Assembly: GCF_000474945.1 (NCBI RefSeq)
Contig: NZ_AXDW01000015.1
Coordinates: 1-64,000, forward strand
Reading direction: 5' to 3'
Source of the DNA: Solimonas soli DSM 21787
Lineage (GTDB): Bacteria; Pseudomonadota; Gammaproteobacteria; Nevskiales; Nevskiaceae
DNA: 64,000 nt
In this document: positions 41,401-52,500 of the stretch, piece by piece
Position numbering within the stretch: the first letter of the stretch is position 1
Layout of the letters: each line of letters begins with the position of its first letter
Made by a program: the position numbers and the translations under genes
Notes under the pieces: generated by a model
Seen by the model: only the letters and a program-made list of their open reading frames with translations
What the model was told of the DNA's origin: nothing
Databases searched by the model: none

Positions 41401-43466
41401 GTCAGCGCGGTGTTCTCGCCGGTGCTGTGGCCGAGCATGGCGTCCGGCTCGAAGCCGAGATCGTCGAGCAGCTGCTGCAGTCCGAGCGCGGCGGAGAACA
41501 CGCTCTCGGCGGCGACGTCCATGCCGTACAGGCGATCCTCGAGCGCCTTGCGCTGCGCGTCGTCGAGGCCGCTCGGCGCCGGGAAGAGGATGCCGCCGCG
41601 CGCCGGCATGCCGCTGGCCAGCCCGGTCTTCTCCATGAAGTCGAACGCCTCGCGCACCTGCGGGAAATGCAGGGCGAGATCGGCGAGCATGTTCGGGTAT
41701 TGCGCGCCTTCGCCGGGGTAGACGAAGCACAGCTTGCCGGCCGCGGCGCCGTGCCCGTAGAACACCCCGCTGCGCGTCTTGTAGGGCCTGGCCTCGGGCC
41801 GCTGCAGCTTTTCCTGGGCCTGCTCGAGCTTCTTGATCAGGTCCGCTTCGTTGTCGGCGACGACGGCGAGGCGATGCGCGCCGCGCGCCAGGCCGGCGCT
41901 GGCTTTCGCCACTTCGGCGAGCGTGGTGGTCGCCGGCGCGGCGCGCAGATGGGCGAGCGTCGCGGCGATCTTGGCGAGCAGCGCGGCGACGGTGTCGCCG
42001 CCCAGCGTGACCAGCTCCGAAGGCGTCGGCCGGTGCAGCACGGCGGCCTGCGCGCGGCGCCGCTCGCTGGCGCCGGCGACGTATTCCTCGAGGATGACGT
42101 GCGCGTTGATGCCGCCGAAGCCGAAGGCGTTGGCGGCGGCGCGCCGCGGATGCGCGGCGCCGTGCACCCAGGGGCGCGCCTGGTTGTTGATGTAGAACGG
42201 CGATTCGTCGAGCCGCAGCTGCGGATCGGGTTCTTCGCAGATCATCGGCGGCAGCACCTTGTGGTGCAGGGCCAGCGCGGTCTTGATCAGCGAGGCGCTG
42301 CCGGCGGCCGGCAGGCAGTGCGCGATCTGCGACTTCACCGAACCGACGGCGATCATCGGCCCGCGACCGCGCGCGGCGTAGATGTGCTTGAGCGTCTCGA
42401 TCTCGGTCTTGTCGCCGATCTCGGTGCCGGTGCCGTGCGCCTCGATGAGATCGACCGTCAGCGGGTCGATGCCCGACGATTCGTAGGCGCGCTGCAGCGC
42501 CAGCACCTGGCCTTCGAGGCGCGGCGACAGCAGGCCCTTGGCGCGACCGTCCGAGGAGGTGCCGACGCCCTTGATGACGGCGTAGATGCGGTCGTCGTCG
42601 CGCTCGGCGTCGGCGAGGCGCTTGAGCACCAGCATGCCGACGCCTTCGCCGAGCAGGATGCCGTTGGAGCCTTTCTGGAAGGGGCGGATGTCGCCGTGCG
42701 ACAGCGCCTGGATCTGGCAGAACTGGATGTACAGCTGCGGCGGCGTCTGCGAGTGCACGCCGCCGGTCAGCATCAGGTCGCAGCGGCCGGTCACCAGCTC
42801 GCGCACCGCGGCGTCGAGCGCGATGAGGCTCGACGAGCAGGCGGCGTCGACGATGAAGTTCGGCCCCATCATGTTGAGGCGGTTGGCGATCAGGCCGGCG
42901 ATCACGTTCGGCGTCAGCACGCCGACCATGTCGGCGTTGTAGATCGGCAGCTGCCTGCGGAAGTGATCGTGCAGCTCTCGCAGCTCGGCTTCCGACAGAT
43001 CGGGCCGCAGGCCGCGCGCCAGGGCGATCGCCTGGTCGGCGAACAGGCCGCGCGCCAGCACGCTGGCCATGCCGCGGTTGCCGTAGGTGCCGCGGCCGAT
43101 GACGACGCCGGCGCGCTGCGGATCGAAGGGCTTGAGCTTGCTGCCGTAGCCGGCGTCGGCGAGCGCGTCGCGCGCGTACTTCAGCGCGATGAGATGGTCC
43201 GGGTCGCCGCCCTCGGCGAGGCTCGGCAGCACGCCGAACTCGGCCGGGTCGACGGTGATGCTGTCGTGCAGGAAGCCGCCGCGCGTGGTGTAGATGCGGT
43301 CGTTGGTGGTCGCCGCCGGATCGAAGTACGGCCCCGTCCAGCGCGGGCCGGCATCGGTCACCGCATCGACCTTGTCGAGGATGTTCTGCCAGTAGCGGCG
43401 CGCGTCGGTGGCGCCGGCGTAGGCGCCGGCGAGGCCGACGATGGCGATGTCGACGGGCTGGCTCAC
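38493..43466 (-). CDS. Polyketide/PUFA-type megasynthase, KS-AT-DH-PPTase
   Basis: This 1657-residue protein starts at GTG. The ketosynthase (about 1-455) has its triad C210 (DAACSSS), H344 (HGTGTE) and H383 (AHCLPAAG). The acyltransferase (about 575-870) has GEGAQYPNM and nucleophile S681 in GHSTGE. About 1043-1087 is a low-complexity stretch encoded by a repeat element. A double-hotdog dehydratase follows (about 1090-1420; H1121 in DHAIGG, Asp in YDAAVLDAVG). The end (about 1445-1657) is a 4'-phosphopantetheinyl transferase: SISHS near 1528, GVDYQ and WSAKEAAAKA near 1592. There is no carrier or ketoreductase domain, so it must work with the carriers of the upstream gene. A built-in PPTase is also known in enediyne synthases; here it makes the locus self-sufficient. 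Confidence 0.9.
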   Translation of the reverse strand: MSQPVDIAIVGLAGAYAGATDARRYWQNILDKVDAVTDAGPRWTGPYFDPAATTNDRIYTTRGGFLHDSITVDPAEFGVLPSLAEGGDPDHLIALKYARDALADAGYGSKLKPFDPQRAGVVIGRGTYGNRGMASVLARGLFADQAIALARGLRPDLSEAELRELHDHFRRQLPIYNADMVGVLTPNVIAGLIANRLNMMGPNFIVDAACSSSLIALDAAVRELVTGRCDLMLTGGVHSQTPPQLYIQFCQIQALSHGDIRPFQKGSNGILLGEGVGMLVLKRLADAERDDDRIYAVIKGVGTSSDGRAKGLLSPRLEGQVLALQRAYESSGIDPLTVDLIEAHGTGTEIGDKTEIETLKHIYAARGRGPMIAVGSVKSQIAHCLPAAGSASLIKTALALHHKVLPPMICEEPDPQLRLDESPFYINNQARPWVHGAAHPRRAAANAFGFGGINAHVILEEYVAGASERRRAQAAVLHRPTPSELVTLGGDTVAALLAKIAATLAHLRAAPATTTLAEVAKASAGLARGAHRLAVVADNEADLIKKLEQAQEKLQRPEARPYKTRSGVFYGHGAAAGKLCFVYPGEGAQYPNMLADLALHFPQVREAFDFMEKTGLASGMPARGGILFPAPSGLDDAQRKALEDRLYGMDVAAESVFSAALGLQQLLDDLGFEPDAMLGHSTGENTALTVSGVRRTERREEIAESIRTLNALSSRLEREGRIAEGTLLTLGALKPAMREALLQDFARPGGEMIVAMDNCPNQLVLFGPPAAAEKLRERLSAEGVICVALPFGRAYHTPLFKPFADALREYFKTLDFGPGRCTLYSARSVGRFPAEPDAIRELAAQQWENPVRFTETLARLYEDGYRVFVEVGPSGNLTSFIGDALRAHDDVLALALNSRRRHDVTQLQQTLAQLYSAGVDFEPAALYAHRDIDDLDLMSAPVAARRRGIAISLQMPELSLPENWAPLRRPPAAATQPALHDGDATHPNVVPMPKKIEPAALPAVAEAPADPRSELLRTHFSLMQDFLDSQSRVLGLMTGTNPTPPTPSPLREGERVGVRGDAGAALDRAPPHPNPLPHIRWGEGEKSTRFPLLGRVIEQGARKLVCERRLDHRHDLFLQDHAIGGTPSRRDASLLPLTVVPFTFSMEMLGEAAVKLLGRDELKVVGFDDARGSRWLALDGEVLDVRISVERLAAEGGDERVAGRIFALGRSGPAAGTLPGTLVFEATVRLASQYPQPPPMRPWTSADAHPARANPDGEIYSRGMFHGPRLQGVKHIARWGERSIEADIEAIATHDYFDSTATPRFEYDAAVLDAVGALAAYWVTEKFAWGYNCFPFHLGRFTLYAPPPKAGERLRCRGDVRLVGDTIVAADFDVADAGGRVVMRADNWEDRKFPTPSHFLHYRLDPPARALSKPLLDGALPPGLLVNRVEPFDEGFLDQGFAIWKRVLAHMVLDAAELKTFYALPLAGPRREEWLMGRIAAKDAARRWAASAGHALAAADIGVDNDALGAPRLRSAALAGTALPSVSISHSRRWGVAAVAPPGLRVGVDYQRLDGVDAELLARGALSEAEQRLLAGLDAQARLRGAVALWSAKEAAAKAAGSGLEGRPLDWRVTRYAGDAAIGGADVEHAAADGSVSRYAVMIHCPDGCDVLAICLC
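40216..40328. repeat. REP-like inverted repeat inside the megasynthase coding sequence
   Basis: Two 23-base arms are perfect inverted copies (40236-40258 and 40288-40310). Each arm is also one side of a smaller 10-bp hairpin: 40216-40225 with 40236-40245, and 40301-40310 with 40319-40328. The class (CTCACCCCAACCCTCTCCCC type) is a common dispersed intergenic repeat in proteobacteria. Here it is in frame and read as Pro/Gly/Arg-rich protein (for example PPHPNPLP) between the acyltransferase and dehydratase domains. Confidence 0.85.
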
Positions 43467-43506
43467 GACAGCGCTCCCGCCGCCGTCGTCCGCTGTCCGC
43501 GCGCGC

Positions 43507-46500
43507 TCAAGCCGAGAGCCCCGGAACGAAGTCGCGATGGCTCGGCGCGAGCTTGTTGAGGCCGGCGCTCATCGTGCTCAGGCCGTCGACGATCGCGATG
43601 CGCACGCGGCCCTGCGCGTCGATGATGTCGAGGTCGTAGGCGATGGCGTGCTCGTGCGGCGCGGGCTTGAGGCGCATGACCAGCTTCAGCGGACCCGCCA
43701 GCGGGCCGGCGCCGTAGCGCGACACGCTGCCGAAGCCGGCCGGCAGGGCGCCCTTGTCCTGCTGCACGCGCGCCCAGACGAAGGCCAGCTGCGGCGGCAC
43801 GTCCATCAGGCCCATGTCGAAGACCCAGGCGCCGCCGCCGCCGATGAAGCCGGCGAGCTGCGAGGGCTGCACCGACGCGGCGATGCCGCCGCCGTGCAGT
43901 TTCTCGATGCGCTCGATCAGGCGGAAGCGCGGACCGTGGAACAGATGCTCGCGATAGGCGTCGGCCGCCTCGATGGCGACGCCGTCACCCGGCAGCACCG
44001 GCGCCTGCGACAGCGGCGCCTCCGGCATCTGCTGCAGCAGCACGGCGGTGGCGCGGTACAGCGGCAGCTTGCGCTGCGCGTCCATGATCTCGACCGTCAC
44101 CGTCTGGCCGTGCACGTCGGAGTGCGAGGAGGCGCGCGCGCGCAGCTGCACGGCGCGCGAACCGCCGTCGAGCACGATGCCGCCGAGCTGGCGCACGTCA
44201 CGCATGCCGACCACGTGCCAGCCCGGCCAGGCGGCGCCGACGAACTGCGCCATGTATTCGAGCGCGCCGGCCGCCGGTACCACGGCCTTGCCGTCCATGC
44301 AGTGGTCGATCAGGTAGGGATCGCTCTGCAGCGTGAACAGATGATCGAGCGTCATGTTGCCGCCGGGACCCATGCGCAGCGCGTCGCGGATCAGCGGATA
44401 GGCGCTCGCTTCGCCGCTCGCCGGCGCCTCGTCGTCCACCGGCTTCGGCGCGAAGTGCCGCCACGGGCCGAAGCCGGCGACGATCTCGACGTCCTGCTTG
44501 GTGCCGTAGGCGAGTTCATCGGCGAAGAAGCGGCGGCCGGCGGCGACCGGGATCGGCTCCATGCCTCTGTCGCGGAAGGCGCGCTTGACGCCCTCGCTCG
44601 CCATGCCGGCATCCCAGGGGCCCCAGTTGACGGCGAACACGCGCGTCTGCGGCCAGGCGCGCGAGGTCGCCCAGGCGATGCGGTTCAGCGCTTCGTTGGC
44701 GGCGGCGTAGTCGCTCTGGCCGCGATTGCCGTAGCGGCCGGCGACCGAGGTGAAGAAGGACAGCCACTTCAGCGATTCCGGCTTGAGCCGGTTCAGCATC
44801 ACGAACACCGGATCGAGCTTGGTGCCGAACACGCGCGCGAACGACTCCGCGCTCTTGTCCTTGAGCAGCTTGTCCTCGATCACGCCGGCGCCGTGGATCA
44901 CCGCGTCGATGCGGCCGAGCCGCGCGTAGACGCCGTCGATCGCCGCCGCGAAGGCCTCGGCGTTGCGCACGTCGCAGGCGAGGTAATCGACCTCGGCGCC
45001 CTTGGCGCGCAGCTTGCCGAGATTGGCGCGGATCTCGCGGTCCACCAGCAGCGCCGCCACGGCGCGGTCGATGTCGACCGGCTTCGGCTTCTCGCCGCGC
45101 GCCAGCGCCGCATCGAGCAGCGCCTTGCGCAGCTCGGCGCCGGTCGCCAGCGTCGCGGTCGCCGCGCTCTCGGCGGCCGGCTCGGCGGTGCGGCCGAGCA
45201 GCACGTAGCGCAGGCCCGGCACGGCGAGCTCTTCGAGAATTTCCGCGGTGATGCCGCGCGCGCCGCCGGTGACCAGCAGCACCCAGCCGGCCTCCGGCTT
45301 CAGCTGCGGCGCGAAGGCATGCTCGCTCGCGGCCTGCTCGACGGTGACGCTGCCGTAGCGTTCGCCGCCGATCCAGCCGGCTTCCGGCTGGGCGTCGTCG
45401 GTCAGCAGCTCGTCGGCCAGCAGCCGCGCGATCTCCTCGTCGCTCTGGCCATCGAAGTCGACCGTGCGGATCTGCGCCTCCGGATACTCGTGGCGCAGAC
45501 AGTTGGTGAGGCCGGTGACGCCGCCGGCGAGCGGCGCGCCGCCGCCGAAGGCGTCGCGGCCGAAGCTGCCGCCGAGGCGCGTCGCCGCGATCAGGCGGAT
45601 GTTCGCGAGTTGCGGCTCCAGCGCCCTGGCGGCATGGAACAGGCTCAGCACGCAGCGCGCGCCGAGCTGCTGCCAGGCCGCGGCGCTGGTCGCTTCCTCG
45701 CCGACCAGGCCGTGCAGATGCAGCACCGCGCGCGCCGTGCCGTGCTCGGCCTGCGCGCTGGCGATGGCGGCCTGCAGCGCTTCGCCGCGCGCGTCGATGC
45801 AGACCGGCGTCAGGCCGCGCGCGGCGAGCAGGCCGCGCAGCGCGTCGCTGACGGCCGCCGGTCCGCCGATGATCAGGGCCAGGCCCTGCAGCGTGACGCG
45901 CGCGGCCGGCAGCGGCATGGCCTGCGACTTGATGAGATAGCGCGGAATCGTCGCCGCTGCGGTCGCGATGGCCGGCGCCGCCGGCGCGGCCGTGACGAGG
46001 CGCGCCGCCGGCGCGCCGGCAGCCGCCGACAGCTCGGCGTAGGCGTCGACGATCGCCTGCAGCGAGCGAGCCTTGGTGAAGCGCTCCATCGCCGCCTGCA
46101 TCGCCGCCGCGCTTTCGGCCGGCAGCAGTTTCTGGAAGGCGCCGAGAATCTCGACGCGCTTGATCGAGTCGATGCCGAGGTCGGCTTCGAGATCGGCGTC
46201 GAAGGCGAGCATGTCGGTCGGATAGCCGGTGCGCTCGGCGACGATCGCCAGCAGCGTGCCGCGCACATCGATGGCGGGCGCCGCGACCGCCGGCGCCGCC
46301 GGTGCGGCGCCGGCGATCCGCGCGAACTCGTCGAGGATGGCGCGCAGACTGCGCGCCTTGGTGAAGCGTTCCATGCGGCCCTGCATGGTTTCCGCGAGCG
46401 TGCCCGGCAGCAGCTTCTGCAGGGCGCCGAGAATCTCGACGCGCTTGATCGAATCGATGCCGAGGTCGGCTTCGAGATCGGCGTCGAAGGCGAGCATCTC

Positions 46501-49500
46501 GGTCGGGTAGCCGGTGCGCTCGGCGACGATGTCGAGCAGGCTGCGCTCGGCGTCGAACGCCACGGCCGGCGCGGCAACGGTGGCGGCCGCGACGGAAGCG
46601 GCCGCGGCGGCCGGCATCGCGGCCGGTGCGGCGAGAGCACCGATCGTGCGCGCTTCGGCGAGGATGGCGTTCAGCGAGCGTGCCTTGCTGAAGCGCTCCA
46701 TGCTGCCCTGCATCTGCGCGCTCGCTTCGGCCGGCATCGCCTTCTGCAGCGCGCCGAGAATCTCGACACGCTTGATCGAATCGATGCCGAGATCGGCTTC
46801 GAGATCGGCATCGAGCGCCAGCATCTCGGTCGGATAGCCGGTGCGCTCGGCGACGATGCCGAGCAGCAGGCCCTGCAGGTCGATCGCCGGCGCGCTCGCG
46901 GCCGTGGCCACGACGCTGAGCGGCGCGGCGGGCGCCGTGCCGACGGCGGGCAGCGCCGTCGCGGCCGGCACGAAGGCCTGCGCCTCGGCGAGGATCGCAT
47001 TGAGCGAACGCGCCCTGGTGAAGCGTTCCATCGCCGCCTGCATGGCGCTGCCGGTGTCGCCGGGCAGTGCCTTCTGCAGGGCGCCGAGAATCTCGACGCG
47101 CTTGATCGAATCGATGCCGAGATCGGCTTCGAGATCGGCATCGAGCGCGAGCATCTCGGTCGGATAGCCGGTGCGCTCGGCGACGATGTCGAGCAGGGTC
47201 TTCCTGGCGTCGAAGGCGACGCCGGTGATCGCCGGCGCGGCGGCGGCGGGCGCGCCGACGGGCGGCACCGCGAGCGGAGCGGCCACGGGCATCGCGACCG
47301 GCGCCGGCACGGGTGCCGGCATGGCGCCGGCGACGGTGGGCGCAGCCGCCGGCGGCGCCGGCATCGCGGGTGCCGGCATCGCCGCGCTCGGCGCGCCGCC
47401 GAGGAACTGCTGCATCACGCGTTCCTGCAGCGCGAGGAACTGGCGCATGGTCTGCTGGTAGGCCTGCATCGCCTCGGTGCCCAGCGCGCCGCCGACGGCG
47501 GGCGCCATTGGCATCGGCGCCGCCTGCGCGACGGCGGCGGTGGCCGGCGGCGGCGCTGCCGCCGGCGCGCGCGCGGCGGCGACGAGCGCTTCGCGCTCGG
47601 CCCTGGCCTTCGCGACGGCGGCTTCGGCTTCCGCCTTGCCCAGCTGCGGCAGCGCACCGGTGCGGTATTGCGGATCGTCGAGCGGACGCGCGCAGCCGCC
47701 GCTGACCATCCAGATATGCCGGGGCAGGACCTCGGGCTGCGCGCGCGCGGCGAACTGCGCCGGTTCGACGATGGCGATGTCGCGGCCGTCGAACAGGCGC
47801 GCGAGATTCAGCGCGACGCCGGCCGTCGTCAGCTCGGCGAGGCCGAGCAGCAGGCCGCGCAGGCCGCCGCCGTTGCCGTCGAGCGAGACGGCGACGTGCG
47901 GCTTGCCGGCCAGCGTCTGCCGGGCCATGTTGCTGCACACGCCCTTCGGGCCGAGTTCGACGAACACGCGGGCGCCGGCCGCGTGCATGGCCTCGATCTC
48001 GGCGACGAACTCGACGCTGCTCAGCAGGTGTTCGTCGAGCTGGCGCTGCATCTCCTCGGGCCTGGCCGGATAGGGCTTCGCCGTGCTGTTCGAGTAGACG
48101 GTGAGCGCCGGCTCGTTGAACGTCGTGGCGTGAATCGCCTGCGACAGCGGCGGCTGCGCGGCGGCGACCAGTTCGGTGTGGAAGGCGCCGGACACCGGCA
48201 GCAGCGTGGCGCGCATGCCGGCCGCGTCGCAGGCCTTGGCGGCCGCGGCGACCGCGTCCTTCGGACCGGAGATGACGGTCTGCTCGGGTGCGTTGTGGTT
48301 GGCGATCTTGACGCCGGCATACGGCGCGATCGCCGCGGCGATCGCCGCGCGCTGGCCCTGCACGGCGGCCATGCCGCCCGGCACCGACGATTGCGAGGCG
48401 CTGGCCATGGCCGCGCCGCGGATCGCCGAGAGCTTGAGGAAATCCGGCGCGCCGAGCACGCCGGCCGCCATCAGCGCGGCATATTCGCCGTAGCTGTGAC
48501 CGGCCGCCGCCTGCGCGGCGAGGCCGAGGCGCGTGGCGAGCCTGAAATAGCCGAGCGCGAGCGCGCCGATCGCCGGCTGCGCGATGCGCGTGTCGGTGAG
48601 CGCGGCGGCCTGCCGCTGCTCGGTCTCGGCGTCGAAGGCCGCGGCCGGCAGGATCCTGCGCGACAGCAGCTCGGGAATCTCGTCGCGCAGCGTGCGGTCG
48701 GCGAGTTCGAGCGCGGCGCGCACTTCGTCGAAGTACAGCGCCGCTTCGCGGCCCATGTTGACGTACTGCGCGCCCTGGCCGGGGAACAGCAGCGCGACCT
48801 GCGGCGCTTCGGCCGGCGTCGCGCGGCTGAAGCGGATCTGCGGCGGCAGCGGCTTGCCTTGCGCGAGATGGGCGAGCAGCGCGTCGAGATCGGCGGCGAG
48901 GCCCTTGAGACTGCTGGCGACGATCGCCACGCTGAGCGGCGCGCCGCGCTTCGCATCCGCCTCGCGCGCCAGCGCGAAGGCGACTTCGGCGAGCGTCAGG
49001 CGGCCGCCGTCGCTCTTCAGGGCCGGCAGCAGCTTGTCGACGCTCTGTTTCAGCGCCGCGTCGTCGGCGGCGCGCAGCACGCACAGCTCCGACGACCAGC
49101 GGTTGGCGCCGCTCGCCGCCGCGTTGCCCCGGTACTCTTCGAGCACGGCGTGGAAGTTGGTGCCGCCGAAGCCGAAGGCGGATACGCCGCCGCGGCGCGG
49201 ATGATCCGGATGCGCGATCCACGGCCGCGCATCCTTGAGCAGATAGGCCGGCGAGTTCGGATCGGCGATGGTGTCGATCGGCTTGTCGACGCCGTGATGC
49301 GCCGGCAGCACGCGGTGATACAGCGACAGCGCGACCTTGATCAGGCCGGCGACGCCGGCGCTGGCCTTGGTGTGGCCGATCAGCGTCTTCACCGAGCCGA
49401 GCGCGACGCTCTTGGCCGGCGCCTGCTCGTCGATCAGCGCGCGGGTGATGGTCTGCGCCTCGGCGCGATCGCCGACCGGCGTGCCGGTGCCGTGCGCTTC

Positions 49501-52500
49501 GGCGAGGCCCAGCGTCGCCGGCGAGAAGCCGGCCTTGGCGTAGGCGCGGCGCAGCGCGCGGATCTGGCCTTCCGGACGCGGCGCGGTGAGGCCCAGCGCC
49601 TTGCCGTCGCTCGATCCGGCGGTGGCCTTGATGACGGCGTAGATGCGGTCACCGTCGCGCTCGGCGTCGGCGAGACGCTTCATGACGATGACGGCGAGGC
49701 CCTCGCTGATGGCGATGCCATCGGCGGCCTGGTCGAAGGTCTTCGGCTTGCCGGTCGGCGACAGCGCCTGCGTCTTCGAGAAGCAGAGGAAACCGAACGG
49801 CGACTGCACGGTATCGACGCCGCCGGCCAGCACCATCGCGCTGCGGCCCGATTCGAGTTCGTTGACGCCGATGCTGATCGCGGCGAGCGACGAGGCGCAG
49901 GCTGCGTCGACCGTGAAGTTGATGCCGCCGAAATCCATGCGGTTGGCGACGCGGCCGGCGGCGACGTTGAGCAGCGAACCGGAGAACGATTCCTCCGTCC
50001 ACTCCGGCAGACGTTGCCACACCGACGGGTCCGGATTCTCGACGAAGCGCGGCAGCTCGGCGCGCACGCCGTACTGCAGGCCGAGATCGCCGAGACCGCC
50101 GCCGGCGCCGAGCACGATCGAGGTGTTGCCGCGATCGTAGCCGCCGTCGGCATAGCCGGCGTCGGCGACCGCGCGGCGCGCGACCTCGAGCGTCAGCAGC
50201 TGCATCGGATCGATCGCCTTCATCGACTTCGGCGGAATGCCGAAGCGCATCGGATCGAAGGCGATTTCGTCGAGGAAGCCGCCCCAGCGCGAGTAGACCT
50301 TGTCGCGCGCCTTGCGGTCGGCGTCGAAATACAGGTCGGCGTCCCAGCGCGTCTTCGGCACTTCGCCGAGCGCGACGTCCTTGTGCAGCACGTGGTACCA
50401 GAACTCGTCGGCGCTGCCGGCCTTGGGCAGCAGGGTGCCGATGCCGATGATGGCGACGTCGGACGGCGCCGCCTTGATCGCGCGTTCGACGCGCGACTCG
50501 GAAATCTCCTCGAGCAGGCGCTGGCCGGCGACACAGACGTCGGCGTGCAGCGCCTCGACCTTGACCGGCTCGCGGCGCAGGGTCGCGACCTGGCCGATCA
50601 TGTACATGCCGTCGCTGAGCTGGCGATCGGCCCCGATCTCGACGACCTTGCCGGATTCGTCGCGGTTGACGCCCTTGGAGGCGATGCGCAGGCGGCCGAG
50701 ATTGAGCTCCTCGAGAATGTCGCGGATTTCCTCGGCGCTCCTGCCTTCGCGGATCAGGCGGCGGCGCTCGTCGAAGAAGTCCTTGGCGAACTGCGTGTCG
50801 GCGCAGCGCGTCGAGTGGCCGGGGCCGGTTTCGAGATTCTTGGTGCGCTCGCAGATCAGTGCCTGCTCCTGGAAGCCGGCGACGACCGCGCCGCTCGACA
50901 CGATCTCTTCGGTGAACAGGTAGGCCGTGCCCATCAATGCGCCGACCTTCATGCCGCGCGCCGCGAGCGGCGCGGTCATCGCCGCGACCATGGCGCCCGA
51001 CACCGCATCGTGCACGCCGCCGGCGAACAGCACGTGAATCTCCGATGCTTTGGTCTTCTCGTCGCCCGGCTGCACGTGCTCGAGCAGCACGTCGATCATC
51101 TCTTCCCACAGCGTGAAGCTGGCGAGCGGGCCGATGTGGCCGCCGCATTCGCGGCCCTCGAACACGAAGCGCCGGGCGCCCTGTTCGAGATACATCTTCA
51201 GCAGCGCCGGCGCCGGCGCGTGGATGTAGGTCTTGATGCCGCGCTTCTCGAACTCGGCGGCCTGGTCCGGACGGCCGCCGGCGATCAGCGCGAACGGCGG
51301 CTTGCACTTCCAGATCGCCTCGCACTGCTCATCCCGCAGCGCCTGCGGAATGAAGCCGAGCATGCCGACGCCCCAGGGCTTGTCGCCGATGGTCGCGGCG
51401 GTCTGCGCGAGCATCTCGCGCACCTGGTCGCCGCGCATCAGCGCCAGCGCCAGGAAGGGCAGGGCGCCGCCCCTGGCGACCTCGACGGCGAAGGCCGGCG
51501 AGTCGGAAACGCGCGTCATCGGGCCCTGCGCGAGCGGGAAGCGCGTGCCGTGCGAGGCGGCGAGGGCGCCGTTCTCGTCGAGGAAGCGCAGCTCGGCGGC
51601 CTGATCGATCTGGCGCAGGCTGTCGCGGCGGACCGCCTGCACGAATCTGGCGACGTTGCCGTAGCGGCGGCGGAACGCCGCGGCGAGGCCGATGCCCTGG
51701 CCGAGCGGCAGCAGCGTCGAACCGTCCGCGCTCCAGGCGATGCGCGCCGCGGTCTGCTCGCGCCAGGCGTCGAGCGCCAGCAGCGTGCCTTCGGCCTGGC
51801 GGTTGTCTTCCTCGGCGGCCTTCAGCACCGGCGAGGCGGGCCGCGCGTAGACGCGGCAGCTGGCGTCGAGCAGTTCGCCGAGCAGCTTGGTTTCGGAGCC
51901 GTTGAGACGGCCGAGCTCGTTCTGCAGCGAGCCCGGCAGCGGCGACTCGGCGAGCAGCAGCAGCTGGTCGTCGTAGATCACGCCGGCCGCGCCGGCGGCG
52001 CGGCAGGCGGCCGCCGAGTGCACGCCGACGCCGCCCTGCACGACGAGCGGCAGCATGGTCTTGCCGGCCAGCTTCTGCAGCAGGATGTAGCTCGTGTACT
52101 CGCCGACCCAGCCGCCGGACTCGTGGCCGCGCGCGACGATGGCATCGCAGCCGGCCGCCCCTTCGAGTCGTGCGTCGAGCTGCGCCGGATCGCTGATCTC
52201 GGCCCAGGCGCGGTCGCCGGCGCGCAGGCCGGCGTCCTTGCGCAGCTTCCGGTAATGGTCGGTGCCGGCGAGCACGACGGTGAACGCACGGTCCTCGGCG
52301 CTCGCCAGCAGCTTCTTCGCCAGCTCGGCGCTGCCCGGCGTCACGCGCAGGCCGAGCCGCGCATCGGACGAGGCGCACAGCTGCGCGAAATTGCGCTGTG
52401 CCAGCTCGGCGTCGCGCGCGAACTCGAGATCGAGCAGGCCGATGCCGCCGGCGCGTGCCGTGGCGGCGGCGATGCCGGCATGCGGCAGGTCGGCGGCCTG

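Noticed and set aside
38877-43559. A 1560-codon + frame opposite the second megasynthase
   Set aside because: Same antisense effect; composition is Arg/Ala/Gly/Val/Gln-rich with no recognisable motif.
46090-47200. Regular direct repeats that could suggest a CRISPR array
   Set aside because: Period is about 290-330 bases, in frame, and each unit encodes an acyl carrier domain.
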